Positions 35,541-42,363 of a stretch of 42,363 bases of DNA are shown in pieces. Below the pieces are notes generated by a model. It did not search any database. It was not told the DNA's origin and was given only the letters and a program-made list of their open reading frames with translations. The stretch comes from JBCCSZ01 sp039199225 (GTDB taxonomy: Bacteria > Bacteroidota > Bacteroidia > Chitinophagales > Saprospiraceae). The stretch lies in NCBI GenBank assembly GCA_039199225.1, contig JBCCSZ010000014.1, positions 1 through 42,363 on the forward strand, read 5' to 3'. Position 1 is the first letter of the stretch. The number at the start of each line of letters is the position of its first letter. Position numbers and translations under genes: made by a program.

Positions 35541-35855
35541 ATGCGGAGTGACATCGAACGAATATTCCTGTCCGGACTGACGGATCAGGAGCAGGGCGCT
35601 GCAGTGGAAGATGGTCGCACAGATGTAGTTGTTTCCTTTCGAAACGGAGATCGCTACGTTGCTTCCTTTTTCAGCTATGATGCCATTGCCCAAATGCGGG
35701 AAGCGTACCGGGTGTCGGGAGAATTTATGAGCGGTCGGTACTTGTGGTATCAGAATATGTTGTTGGTGGAAGAATGCAGCAGATCGCTTGTCGAGGAAGT
35801 CATCGAATATTTATTGGATGAAGGAGATTTCAAGGAAGTATTTAAAAAGCTCTGA
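35541..35855 (+). CDS. Conserved-looking small cytoplasmic protein, unknown
   Basis: 104 aa, no signal or membrane segment. It starts MRSDIERIFLSGLTDQEQ, has a central beta-hairpin-like VVVSFRNGDRYVASFFSYD and two C-terminal helices (LVEEVIEYLLDEGDFKEVFKK). The compact composition and proper start make it a likely real gene. It sits 49 bp before the Pvc16-like gene on the same strand and may be part of the eCIS transcript, as a regulator or chaperone-like factor, but I do not recognise its family. Confidence 0.62.
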   Translation: MRSDIERIFLSGLTDQEQGAAVEDGRTDVVVSFRNGDRYVASFFSYDAIAQMREAYRVSGEFMSGRYLWYQNMLLVEECSRSLVEEVIEYLLDEGDFKEVFKKL

Positions 35856-35904
35856 AAGTCTAAGGCAGAAAATTTTTAACAGTAAATTTATTCATCATCA
35901 TTAA

Positions 35905-36519
35905 ATGATCTACCAAGCTCTCAATCTGATCGCAACCGAACTGAATGCCCACCTGAATACCATCGGGCCTTTGGATATGTCGAATGATGATGATGTTCAG
36001 ATTTCCAACATTGCCTTTTTTCAATCGGGCGTAACACCTGATCCAGTGATCAATAATAAGGTGGTACTGACGCTGTTGAGAATAGAAGAAGAGACCGTCC
36101 TGAAAAACGTACCTGCCTATCGCAAAAACTATGCGACCAACCAAACAGAATATAAAAATCCACCAGTTCATTTGAACCTCTACTTGCTGTTCAGTATCAA
36201 TAGCAATAACTATCACAATGCATTGACTTACCTGTCGCGCATTATCCGCTTTTTCCAGTACAAAAATGTATTCGACCAGAAAAATACGCCACCCATTGCT
36301 AGCACCAATCCCCATGATCAGCTGAGCAATTTTAAACTGATTATGGATATGTATTCTCCCTCATTCGAAGAAGCAAATAACATTTGGGGGATGTTGGGAG
36401 GTCGGCATTTGCCAAACGTCATGTATAAAGTTCGCTTGCTTGGACTGGAACTGGACCTCATCAAAGAGGGGCAAGGACTCATTCAACAAATCAAAATCAA
36501 CGATCCGACAACTGTCTAA
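35905..36519 (+). CDS. eCIS tail-terminator/cap protein (DUF4255, Pvc16-like)
   Basis: 204 aa. The start MIYQALNLIATELNAHL, the central VLTLLRIEEETVLKN segment and the late HLPNVMYKVRLLGLEL segment match the DUF4255 domain of Afp16/Pvc16 proteins, which cap the tube and sheath and set particle length. It starts the recognisable injection-system block. The next gene begins 3 bp after its stop, so the two are tightly coupled. Confidence 0.85.
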   Translation: MIYQALNLIATELNAHLNTIGPLDMSNDDDVQISNIAFFQSGVTPDPVINNKVVLTLLRIEEETVLKNVPAYRKNYATNQTEYKNPPVHLNLYLLFSINSNNYHNALTYLSRIIRFFQYKNVFDQKNTPPIASTNPHDQLSNFKLIMDMYSPSFEEANNIWGMLGGRHLPNVMYKVRLLGLELDLIKEGQGLIQQIKINDPTTV

Positions 36520-36522
36520 GAT

Positions 36523-37722
36523 ATGGCCATACAGTTTCAATACAAATCGCTTTTTTCCTTGGATGTGCTCCATCACTTTTTTCTGAGTGGCGGACCAAAC
36601 AACGAAGAATTCGGTGCCATGTCTGCAAATGCGCAAGCAGCGATGTTGAAAGATTATCGTTTGGAAAACCTTATTTCCATTCAACCCGATCAACAGACCA
36701 TCCAACAGATCCGAAATCTGAAACAATTGTATCGACCTACGGCTATGGGTTTCAACTTACTGGCTTCTGTCGATGAAAATGATGAACCAACCATTGAATT
36801 AGCCGAGGGGGATAAGTGGACCTTTGCACTTCTAATCAATGATCCTTCCTTGTTGAATTATACGGCCTTGCGATTAGCGGCAGGCTTTGATGCAACAGAC
36901 CTAGAGCGCAATGCTGTTCCCAGAATTTTTTACTTCAGCAATGCCAACGCCGGCATCACGGCTCCAAACATCAGCCGAGACGTTCCAGCTTTCAATGGAG
37001 CAACACCATACCGGATGAACGATTTGGTGTTGCATGGAGGCGATCTTTACGAGGCGGCAACGAATACTCCGCCGGGACCCACACCGGATGCAGCGAATTC
37101 TGGCTGGTTGCAAGTCAACAGGCAATCCTATATTACCTCACTCGATGAGCTGAGATACCGATCTTCTTTCTTCGATTACAAATTTACAGCGCCTGGTATT
37201 TGGGCGGCCTTTGATCTCAAAAATAGAGATGGTGTTACGCTTGCCAGAGACCATGGACAGAGTTCGGCTGACAACTTGTTTCATCCAATCAACATGTCGC
37301 CCTATGCTCCTGGCCGGTATCAGCTGGATGTCGATGGCAATGGTTATTCGGACTCTCAGCAGTTTTACTACCATCCTGAATTTGTGGGTAAGGCACTCTT
37401 TGGCATTGTGGAAATTTTTCACCAACCTGGCTTGGCAGTAGGATTGAGATTGCTGGATGGATCGGGGCAGGTGGAAGAGCCAAGCTTTGAGCTGCGCTTT
37501 AAAAATCGGATGACGCAATGGCGCTACAAGGACAGCACCGATCAATCGGTCATTGCTGGCATCACAGGTATTGATGATCCACTGCCTTTGACAAAGACGG
37601 GCTTTATCAGCTCTGTTGCTCGAAACACGAAAGTATTACCGAATCCGCACGCAACAATGATTCGCAGTGAGGCGGATGCCATTTATTCAGACGTATTTAT
37701 TGACAGCAGTCAGTATCCATAA
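36523..37722 (+). CDS. eCIS-linked protein of unknown function with CBM5/12-like motif
   Basis: 399 aa, no signal peptide. The body looks like beta-sandwich material (70-150 and 200-399) without a family I can name. Residues 160-198 hold a segment resembling a carbohydrate-binding module 5/12: Tyr163, Asn-Asp 166-167, then LVLHGGDLYEA at 168-178, a Pro-rich turn and Trp195. Such modules occur on chitinases and on phage tail proteins. The gene begins 3 bp after the cap gene and precedes the sheath gene by 72 bp, so it is very probably a structural or surface part of the injection particle, perhaps with receptor binding (inference). Confidence 0.6.
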   Translation: MAIQFQYKSLFSLDVLHHFFLSGGPNNEEFGAMSANAQAAMLKDYRLENLISIQPDQQTIQQIRNLKQLYRPTAMGFNLLASVDENDEPTIELAEGDKWTFALLINDPSLLNYTALRLAAGFDATDLERNAVPRIFYFSNANAGITAPNISRDVPAFNGATPYRMNDLVLHGGDLYEAATNTPPGPTPDAANSGWLQVNRQSYITSLDELRYRSSFFDYKFTAPGIWAAFDLKNRDGVTLARDHGQSSADNLFHPINMSPYAPGRYQLDVDGNGYSDSQQFYYHPEFVGKALFGIVEIFHQPGLAVGLRLLDGSGQVEEPSFELRFKNRMTQWRYKDSTDQSVIAGITGIDDPLPLTKTGFISSVARNTKVLPNPHATMIRSEADAIYSDVFIDSSQYP

Positions 37723-37794
37723 ATAATTACTAAGGAGGCTTCTGAAGGAGACTCTATACATCAACATTAAATGAATCAATAAACTCTATTTACC

Positions 37795-39828
37795 ATGCCA
37801 AGTACTTATAAAACGCCGGGTGTTTATGTAGAAGAGATTTCTATATTCCCTCCTTCGGTAGCATCGGTCGAAACAGCTGTTCCTGCCTTCATCGGTTACA
37901 CAGAAAGGGCCGACAGAAACGGAGAGTCGCTCTCCATGAAACCCACCAGAGTGAAATCCATGGTGGAATTTGAGGAATGGTTTGGTAGTGCGCCTCCCAG
38001 AGACGTAACCGTTACATTAGACGACAACGACGAAGTCATTGGTGCCGATTCGCAGGCAGATTTTTACCTGTATGATTCGCTGAGAATGTATTTTGCCAAT
38101 GGAGGTGGAAAGTGTTACATCGTTTCTGTTGGAACTTACAAAACAGGTGGTGTTGTCAATACTGTTGATGGTGCCGCTATTTTGAACGGATTGGCAAAAT
38201 TGGAAAAGGAAGATGAGCCAACCATTCTATTGTCACCGGATGCAACTTTGTTGACGGCCGATGGCTTGTACGATTTTCAGAAAGCAGCCTTGGCGCAGTG
38301 CAACAAGCTCCAAGATCGCGTAGCGCTTTGCGATACCAAATATGTAGACGACAGTAATTTTGATAGTATGATTGCTGATTTTCGCAATAAGGTCGGCATT
38401 CAATTTCTAAAATATGGTGCGGCATACACGCCTTGGTTGAAGACTTCTCTACAGCACGATATAAAATACCGTGACCTCACACTTGAACGCGATGGTGGTG
38501 GATCGATCGTCTTGCAATCTCTGACTGACGATAGCGAGATCAAAGATTTTATTACCAATAAAATGGATGTCTCCGTGAGCGTCGCCAAAGCAATGGCTGC
38601 CACTATCACGGCCCGTATCAATGATGCCAACTTGGATTCATTGACTGCTAAATTCAATGACCTGGTAGGCGCGGTAAATGATGTCCCTGCCCCCGTTGCA
38701 ATTGCTGATTACACAGCTACCCTGACGGCTCTGTTTGATTTTTTGCGGGATACCATTCACGACTTTATCAATGCGCCTTACTTAGCCAGCTTATCAGACG
38801 TGGTTGGTTACAAAATGAAGTCAGACCTGGAAGGATTGGTCAAAGATTCTGGTTTGGAGGATGCTGTGCAGGATATGTTTTTCCACAACAATGCCTTGAG
38901 GGACGAGGCAGGCGCAGGCTTTAATATTGTCATGCCCAATGGCTCTAACTTGGCGGACATCGTCTCTCAGTTGAATACCATAGTTCCTGCAACCATTAAC
39001 AGTACCAGAGGTACCGGCACACCCAATACCAATGGAGATATTGAAGCTGGATATGCCGCTCTGTCGTCTGTAACGGAAGAAGCACAATACGCTGTACAGG
39101 GTGCAAGAGGTATTTTTAAAACCATCAACGCTTTTGTCACTAAGGCGGTGGCTTTGGCAGACGATTTTGAATCGACTTTTGATACAGCTTTGCAAAGTAT
39201 TTTTGGTACGTACAAAAACATTTTGGCTTCTGTCAACGGTCGCTTGGCTACCTTGCCACCGAGTAGTACCATCGCTGGGGTGTACGCCACAGTTGATGCC
39301 AACAGAGGGGTTTGGAAAGCTCCGGCCAATGTCAGTTTAAATTTTGTCATGGCACCCAGTGTCCGCATCAGCCATGAAGAGCAGGCCGAGTTGAACGTAG
39401 ACGTCAATGCTGGAAAATCCATCAATGCCATCCGCTCTTTCACTGGAAAAGGAATCTTGGTTTGGGGTGCTAGAACCCTAGCTGGAAACGACAATGAATG
39501 GCGCTACATTTCTGTTCGTAGATTCTACAACATGGTAGAAGAATCTGTAAAGAAAGCTTCCGAACAATTCGTCTTTGAACCCAACGATGCCAACACCTGG
39601 GTAAAGGTCAAAGGAATGATCGAAAATTACCTGACGGTGCTTTGGCGGCAAGGTGCTCTGGCTGGCGCGAAAACAGCTGATGCTTTCTTCGTAAAAGTCG
39701 GCCTTGGTGAAACCATGACATCGGTAGATGTTTTGGAAGGACGCATGATCGTCGAAATCGGTATGGCCGTCGTTCGCCCAGCAGAATTCATCATCCTGAA
39801 ATTCTCCCACAAGATGCAGGAGTCGTAA
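37795..39828 (+). CDS. Contractile tail sheath protein (eCIS, Pvc2-4-like), enlarged
   Basis: 677 aa. The N-terminus TYKTPGVYVEEISIFPPSV and the AVPAFIGYTERA strand are typical of contractile sheaths. The core resumes with LPPSSTIAGVYATVDANRG (487-505) and VWKAPANVSL, and ends with the conserved C-terminal domain (INAIRSFTGKGILVWGARTL, YISVRRFYNMVEESV, FVKVGLGETMT, RPAEFIILKF) needed for inter-subunit strand exchange. Between AAYTPWLK (209-216) and residue 487 lies about 265 residues of mostly helical extra sequence where typical eCIS sheaths have a short connection. Only one sheath gene is seen, against two or three in PVC-type clusters. Confidence 0.93.
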   Translation: MPSTYKTPGVYVEEISIFPPSVASVETAVPAFIGYTERADRNGESLSMKPTRVKSMVEFEEWFGSAPPRDVTVTLDDNDEVIGADSQADFYLYDSLRMYFANGGGKCYIVSVGTYKTGGVVNTVDGAAILNGLAKLEKEDEPTILLSPDATLLTADGLYDFQKAALAQCNKLQDRVALCDTKYVDDSNFDSMIADFRNKVGIQFLKYGAAYTPWLKTSLQHDIKYRDLTLERDGGGSIVLQSLTDDSEIKDFITNKMDVSVSVAKAMAATITARINDANLDSLTAKFNDLVGAVNDVPAPVAIADYTATLTALFDFLRDTIHDFINAPYLASLSDVVGYKMKSDLEGLVKDSGLEDAVQDMFFHNNALRDEAGAGFNIVMPNGSNLADIVSQLNTIVPATINSTRGTGTPNTNGDIEAGYAALSSVTEEAQYAVQGARGIFKTINAFVTKAVALADDFESTFDTALQSIFGTYKNILASVNGRLATLPPSSTIAGVYATVDANRGVWKAPANVSLNFVMAPSVRISHEEQAELNVDVNAGKSINAIRSFTGKGILVWGARTLAGNDNEWRYISVRRFYNMVEESVKKASEQFVFEPNDANTWVKVKGMIENYLTVLWRQGALAGAKTADAFFVKVGLGETMTSVDVLEGRMIVEIGMAVVRPAEFIILKFSHKMQES

Positions 39829-39854
39829 AGGAGTTATTCCTTTCAGGCGTCTAT

Positions 39855-40015
39855 GATTTGGTGATGAGGTCATTTAGTAATACTGTGTAATAAAATATAA
39901 CAAAACCACGAGATCACCAATCACCAAATCACAAGACCACTGATCACCAAACCACAAGATCACCGACCAAAAAATCACAAAATCACCGATCACCAGTGGC
40001 TCCGCCACAATCACA
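39855..40015. repeat. Dispersed repeat with inverted arms (copy 2, inside the eCIS operon)
   Basis: GATTTGGTGAT at 39855-39865 is the exact reverse complement of ATCACCAAATC at 39920-39930. The segment 39903-40015 is a run of AATCACC/AGATCACC-type units. Same architecture as copy 1 at 35117-35436. It fills most of the 202-bp gap between sheath and tube genes, while other gaps inside the block are 72 bp or less. Confidence 0.8.
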
Positions 40016-40030
40016 AAATAAACAAAAGTC

Positions 40031-40462
40031 ATGGCAGAATATCCTCTTCCCAAGTTTCATTTCCAGGTAGAATGGGGTGGCACCAAAATCGGTTTCACCG
40101 AAGTATCTGGTCTGGAAGTTGAAACAGAAATCATCGAGTATCGCGATGGTGCAAGCCCGGAATACAGCAAAATCAAAATGCCGGGAATGCAAAAGTATTC
40201 AGACATTACCTTGAAGCGGGGTAATTTTCAAAGCGACAATGAGTTCTACGATTGGTGGAACAGCGTCAAACTCAATACCATTGAACGCCGCGATGTTACC
40301 ATCTCGCTGCTCAACGAGAACCACGAGCCTGTCTTGGTTTGGAAGGTGAAAAATGCCTGGCCAAGCAAGATTACGGCAACCGACTTGAAATCCGATGCCA
40401 ATGAAGCAGCCATCGAAACCATGGTGCTGGTTCACGAGGGACTCACGATGGAAGCTGTCTAA
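40031..40462 (+). CDS. Tail tube protein (gp19 family, Pvc1-like)
   Basis: 143 aa. It starts MAEYPLPKFHFQVEWGG, then the family pattern FTEVSGLEVETEIIEYRDG, MPGMQKYSDITLKRG and a W-x-VKNAWPSKI segment near the C-terminus. These proteins stack as hexameric rings into the inner tube driven into the target on sheath contraction. It follows the sheath gene after a 202-bp gap occupied by repeat copy 2, and precedes a second tube-like gene by 2 bp. Confidence 0.93.
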   Translation: MAEYPLPKFHFQVEWGGTKIGFTEVSGLEVETEIIEYRDGASPEYSKIKMPGMQKYSDITLKRGNFQSDNEFYDWWNSVKLNTIERRDVTISLLNENHEPVLVWKVKNAWPSKITATDLKSDANEAAIETMVLVHEGLTMEAV

Positions 40463-40464
40463 CT

Positions 40465-40911
40465 ATGGCCTTGCTTTATCCACCGGTCAGCTTTCACTTT
40501 GGAGTGGCTTTCGAATTGTTTCCGCAAAGTCCAAACGACTTCCGCTTTCAGCAGGTCGACGGCCTTTCTGTTACGGTCGAAACGGAGGACTATGCCGAAG
40601 GAGGTGAAAACCGATTCATTCATCAGCTTCCCAAGCGAACAAAGTATTCCGACCTGACCCTTACTCGGGGGATGTTCCTCGGATCGGGGATCGTCAAATG
40701 GTGTAAGGATGCCATTGAAAACTTCGAATTTCAACCAACCAATATCACCATTACGCTGCTCAATGAATTGCACGTACCGATTTCGGCTTGGTATGTCGTG
40801 GGTGCTTATCCACTTGAATGGACCGTGAGCGGTTTCAACGCCGAAGAAAGCAAGATTGTCGTGGAAACCATCAAATTGAAATATCGATATTTCAACACCT
40901 TAAGAATCTGA
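40465..40911 (+). CDS. Second tail tube-like protein (Pvc5-like)
   Basis: 148 aa. Same fold pattern as the first tube protein (FRFQQVDGLSVTVETEDYAEGG, RTKYSDLTLTRGMF, WYVVGAYPLEWTVSGFNA) but divergent and with an ELFPQ insertion near the N-terminus. In PVC/Afp particles the second tube protein forms the tube-initiating ring at the baseplate, and gene order here supports that role. It starts 2 bp after the tube gene and ends 2 bp before the small Pvc6-like gene. Confidence 0.9.
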   Translation: MALLYPPVSFHFGVAFELFPQSPNDFRFQQVDGLSVTVETEDYAEGGENRFIHQLPKRTKYSDLTLTRGMFLGSGIVKWCKDAIENFEFQPTNITITLLNELHVPISAWYVVGAYPLEWTVSGFNAEESKIVVETIKLKYRYFNTLRI

Positions 40912-40913
40912 TC

Positions 40914-41072
40914 ATGCCAATTGAAATCAAAGAACTGATCGTACGAACCACCATCGAAACCGATGCCAACAGCCCTGCGGGTCCTACCGCTCCGGCACCA
41001 GATCCATCGGCCATCGTGGCAGAATGTGTCGAGCAGGTTCTGGAAATTTTAAAACAGCAAAAAGAAAGATAA
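40914..41072 (+). CDS. Small eCIS protein (DUF5908/Pvc6-like)
   Basis: 52 aa from the ATG at 40914: MPIEIKELIVRTTIETDAN, a Pro/Ala-rich middle and a C-terminal helix ending LEILKQQKER. The MPIEIKEL opening, the size and the position between the second tube gene and the LysM baseplate gene match the small DUF5908-type proteins of Bacteroidota injection clusters and Pvc6 by position. Its stop is directly followed by the next ATG. Role unknown, probably a baseplate or assembly factor. Confidence 0.7.
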   Translation: MPIEIKELIVRTTIETDANSPAGPTAPAPDPSAIVAECVEQVLEILKQQKER

Positions 41073-41780
41073 ATGGAGGGGCAACTGGTCAAATTGAAAA
41101 TCATTGCGTGTGCAGACCCTAGGTTCGAGCAGGAGACGGGAGATGTCTTTGAGACATTGATCAATCCCGACGAATTTCAGGAGAACTACACCATTGAATA
41201 CGAAGAGGCGCAGGCTTCTGGTACTTCTGGCAGTGATTTGAAATTCAAGCAGATTAAGCCACAAACACTCGATGTCAACCTCCTGTTTGATGGTACCGGT
41301 ATCATTCAAAACGATGGTGGTTTCGGAATCGATATCCTCGGGACAAGTAAGCCGAGTTCTATCGTCGATCAAATCGATTTGTTTAAGCAAGTTACGCTCA
41401 ACTACCAAGGTGAAACCCATGCTCCTCGCTACGTCAAAATCAGCTGGGGAACCCTTTTGTTCAAAGGGCGGATGACAAATCTCAACTTGTCTTACACCTT
41501 GTTTAAACCCGATGGAACTCCCATTCGTGCCAAGGGAAAGGCGACCTTCAAAGAGTCCAAAGAAGACGAAGCACGGGTAGCTGAAGAAGACAGCTCTTCA
41601 CCAGATTTGACGCACCTCCGGGTGATTGAGGAAGGGGATCGGCTTCCTTTGATGTGTTACAAGATTTATGGCGATGCCAGCCTCTACCGACAAGTGGCGG
41701 CGTACAACAAATTAGACGATTTTCGCAATCTGAAAGTTGGAACTGAAATTAAATTTCCACCTATTAATCAATCTGCTTAA
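41073..41780 (+). CDS. LysM-containing baseplate/spike adaptor (Pvc7-like)
   Basis: 235 aa. The N-terminal part (1-155; INPDEFQENYTIEYEE, TLDVNLLFDGTG, YVKISWGTLLFKGRMTNL) is the conserved CIS baseplate-hub domain. Residues about 170-231 form a LysM domain (LRVIEEGDRLPLMCYKIYGD, YNKLDDFRNLKVGTEIKFP). In PVC-like particles this protein joins the tube to the spike trimer. It starts immediately after the stop of the small gene and precedes the spike gene by 3 bp. Confidence 0.9.
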   Translation: MEGQLVKLKIIACADPRFEQETGDVFETLINPDEFQENYTIEYEEAQASGTSGSDLKFKQIKPQTLDVNLLFDGTGIIQNDGGFGIDILGTSKPSSIVDQIDLFKQVTLNYQGETHAPRYVKISWGTLLFKGRMTNLNLSYTLFKPDGTPIRAKGKATFKESKEDEARVAEEDSSSPDLTHLRVIEEGDRLPLMCYKIYGDASLYRQVAAYNKLDDFRNLKVGTEIKFPPINQSA

Positions 41781-41783
41781 CCC

Positions 41784-42363
41784 ATGCCCAACGCTCGCCT
41801 CATACCCACTAGCCAACCGGCCGATCTGATCACCCACACGGTGAAGGTCAATGGCGAGGCCATCAGCCGGGCATACAACGTGTTGAGCATTGTTGTGAAC
41901 AAGCAAGTCAACAAAATACCGATTGCCAAAATTGTCATAGCCGATGGCAATGCTTCTACTGAAAGTTTTGACATCAGCGATTCGCCGGATTTTGCTCCCG
42001 GCAATGAACTCGAAATCCTGGCTGGTTACCATTCCGATGAAGAAACTATTTTTAAGGGAATTATCACTTGTCATGGCATCCAGATTCGGAAAGGAAAAGC
42101 TTCCGTTTTGCGCATTGAGTGCAAAGACGAGGCCGTCAAAATGACGATCGGAAAGAAGAGTGCCTTTTTTAAGGAACTGACAGATAGCGATGTTATTCAA
42201 GAAATTGCAGGTGCCTACAGTCTGGATGTTTCAGCCGATCCAACGGAAGTGACGCACCAAAACTTGGTACAGCACTATACGACTGATTGGGATTTTGTCA
42301 TCATGCGTGCGGAGGTCAATGGCCTTCTGGTGCATGTATCAGACGGAGCATTGAAGGCTACCA
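41784..42363 (+). CDS. VgrG/gpD-like spike protein (Pvc8-like), truncated by window edge
   Basis: First 193 codons only; the gene continues past the right edge. Hand translation gives MPNARLIPTSQPADLITHTV, then VLSIVVNKQVNKIPIAKIVI, a FAPGNELEILAGY strand, LRIECKDEAVKMTIGK and YTTDWDFVIMRAEVNGL. This is the N-terminal region of Rhs-element Vgr / phage late-control D proteins (gp27-like hub), which trimerise as hub and spike. Gene order (LysM adaptor, then spike) matches PVC clusters. Confidence 0.88.
   Translation, partial: MPNARLIPTSQPADLITHTVKVNGEAISRAYNVLSIVVNKQVNKIPIAKIVIADGNASTESFDISDSPDFAPGNELEILAGYHSDEETIFKGIITCHGIQIRKGKASVLRIECKDEAVKMTIGKKSAFFKELTDSDVIQEIAGAYSLDVSADPTEVTHQNLVQHYTTDWDFVIMRAEVNGLLVHVSDGALKAT

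Noticed and set aside
37731..37737. Shine-Dalgarno-like AAGGAGG before the sheath gene
   Set aside because: About 58 bp from the start codon, too far to act on it, and such sites are rarely used in this phylum.
35905..42363. Prophage or type VI secretion system
   Set aside because: No capsid, terminase, integrase or Tss membrane-complex genes are visible; DUF4255 cap plus LysM adaptor plus VgrG-like spike order is eCIS-like. The window edge prevents complete exclusion.

Overview
The window is chromosomal DNA from a member of the Bacteroidota, most likely Saprospiria (Lewinella/Haliscomenobacter-like; the family is an inference). Evidence: three secreted proteins end in type IX secretion (T9SS) sorting domains; there is a TonB-dependent receptor with an N-terminal carboxypeptidase-regulatory-like domain; rpmB, rpmG, a DUF4295-type gene and ftsY lie in the order typical of the phylum; several promoters fit TTTG-N19..21-TAnnTTTG; Shine-Dalgarno sequences are largely absent.

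Layout. 1-4.4 kb: a leftward pair, TonB-dependent receptor then T9SS-exported alpha/beta hydrolase. 4.7-10.2 kb: housekeeping genes (TPR protein, etfBA, bifunctional nuclease, threonine aldolase, Nudix-type regulator). 10.2-11 kb: a lipoprotein. 11.7-16.2 kb: a MacAB-like exporter operon (ATPase, two paralogous permeases, adaptor). 16.3-25.8 kb: T9SS cargo, lepA, a small protein, a lipoprotein, a cysteine-rich T9SS cargo, a subtilase with a lamin-tail-like domain and a divergent membrane protein. 25.8-27.8 kb: ftsY and, upstream of it, the unit tRNA-Arg-rpmB-rpmG-DUF4295 ending in its own terminator.

28.4-34 kb is visibly AT-richer and looks accessory: a cysteine-rich exported protein, a lipoprotein, a divergent Lgt-like membrane enzyme, a sulfatase-fold enzyme with a Thr in the nucleophile position and apparently a TTG start, and a convergent GT1-type glycosyltransferase.

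34.4-42.4 kb (right edge): an orphan LytTR regulator, a dispersed-repeat array, a 104-aa unknown, then the opening of an extracellular contractile injection system (eCIS): Pvc16-like cap (DUF4255), an unknown 399-aa protein with a CBM5/12-like motif, an enlarged contractile sheath, two tube proteins, a small Pvc6-like protein, a LysM baseplate protein (Pvc7-like) and the start of a VgrG/Pvc8-like spike gene cut by the window edge. The remaining baseplate, ATPase, tape-measure and cargo genes should lie to the right.

The most unusual elements are the roughly 265-residue insertion in the sheath, the 399-aa eCIS-linked protein, and the ATCACCAAATC/GATTTGGTGAT repeat family, which occurs just before the eCIS genes and again between the sheath and tube genes.
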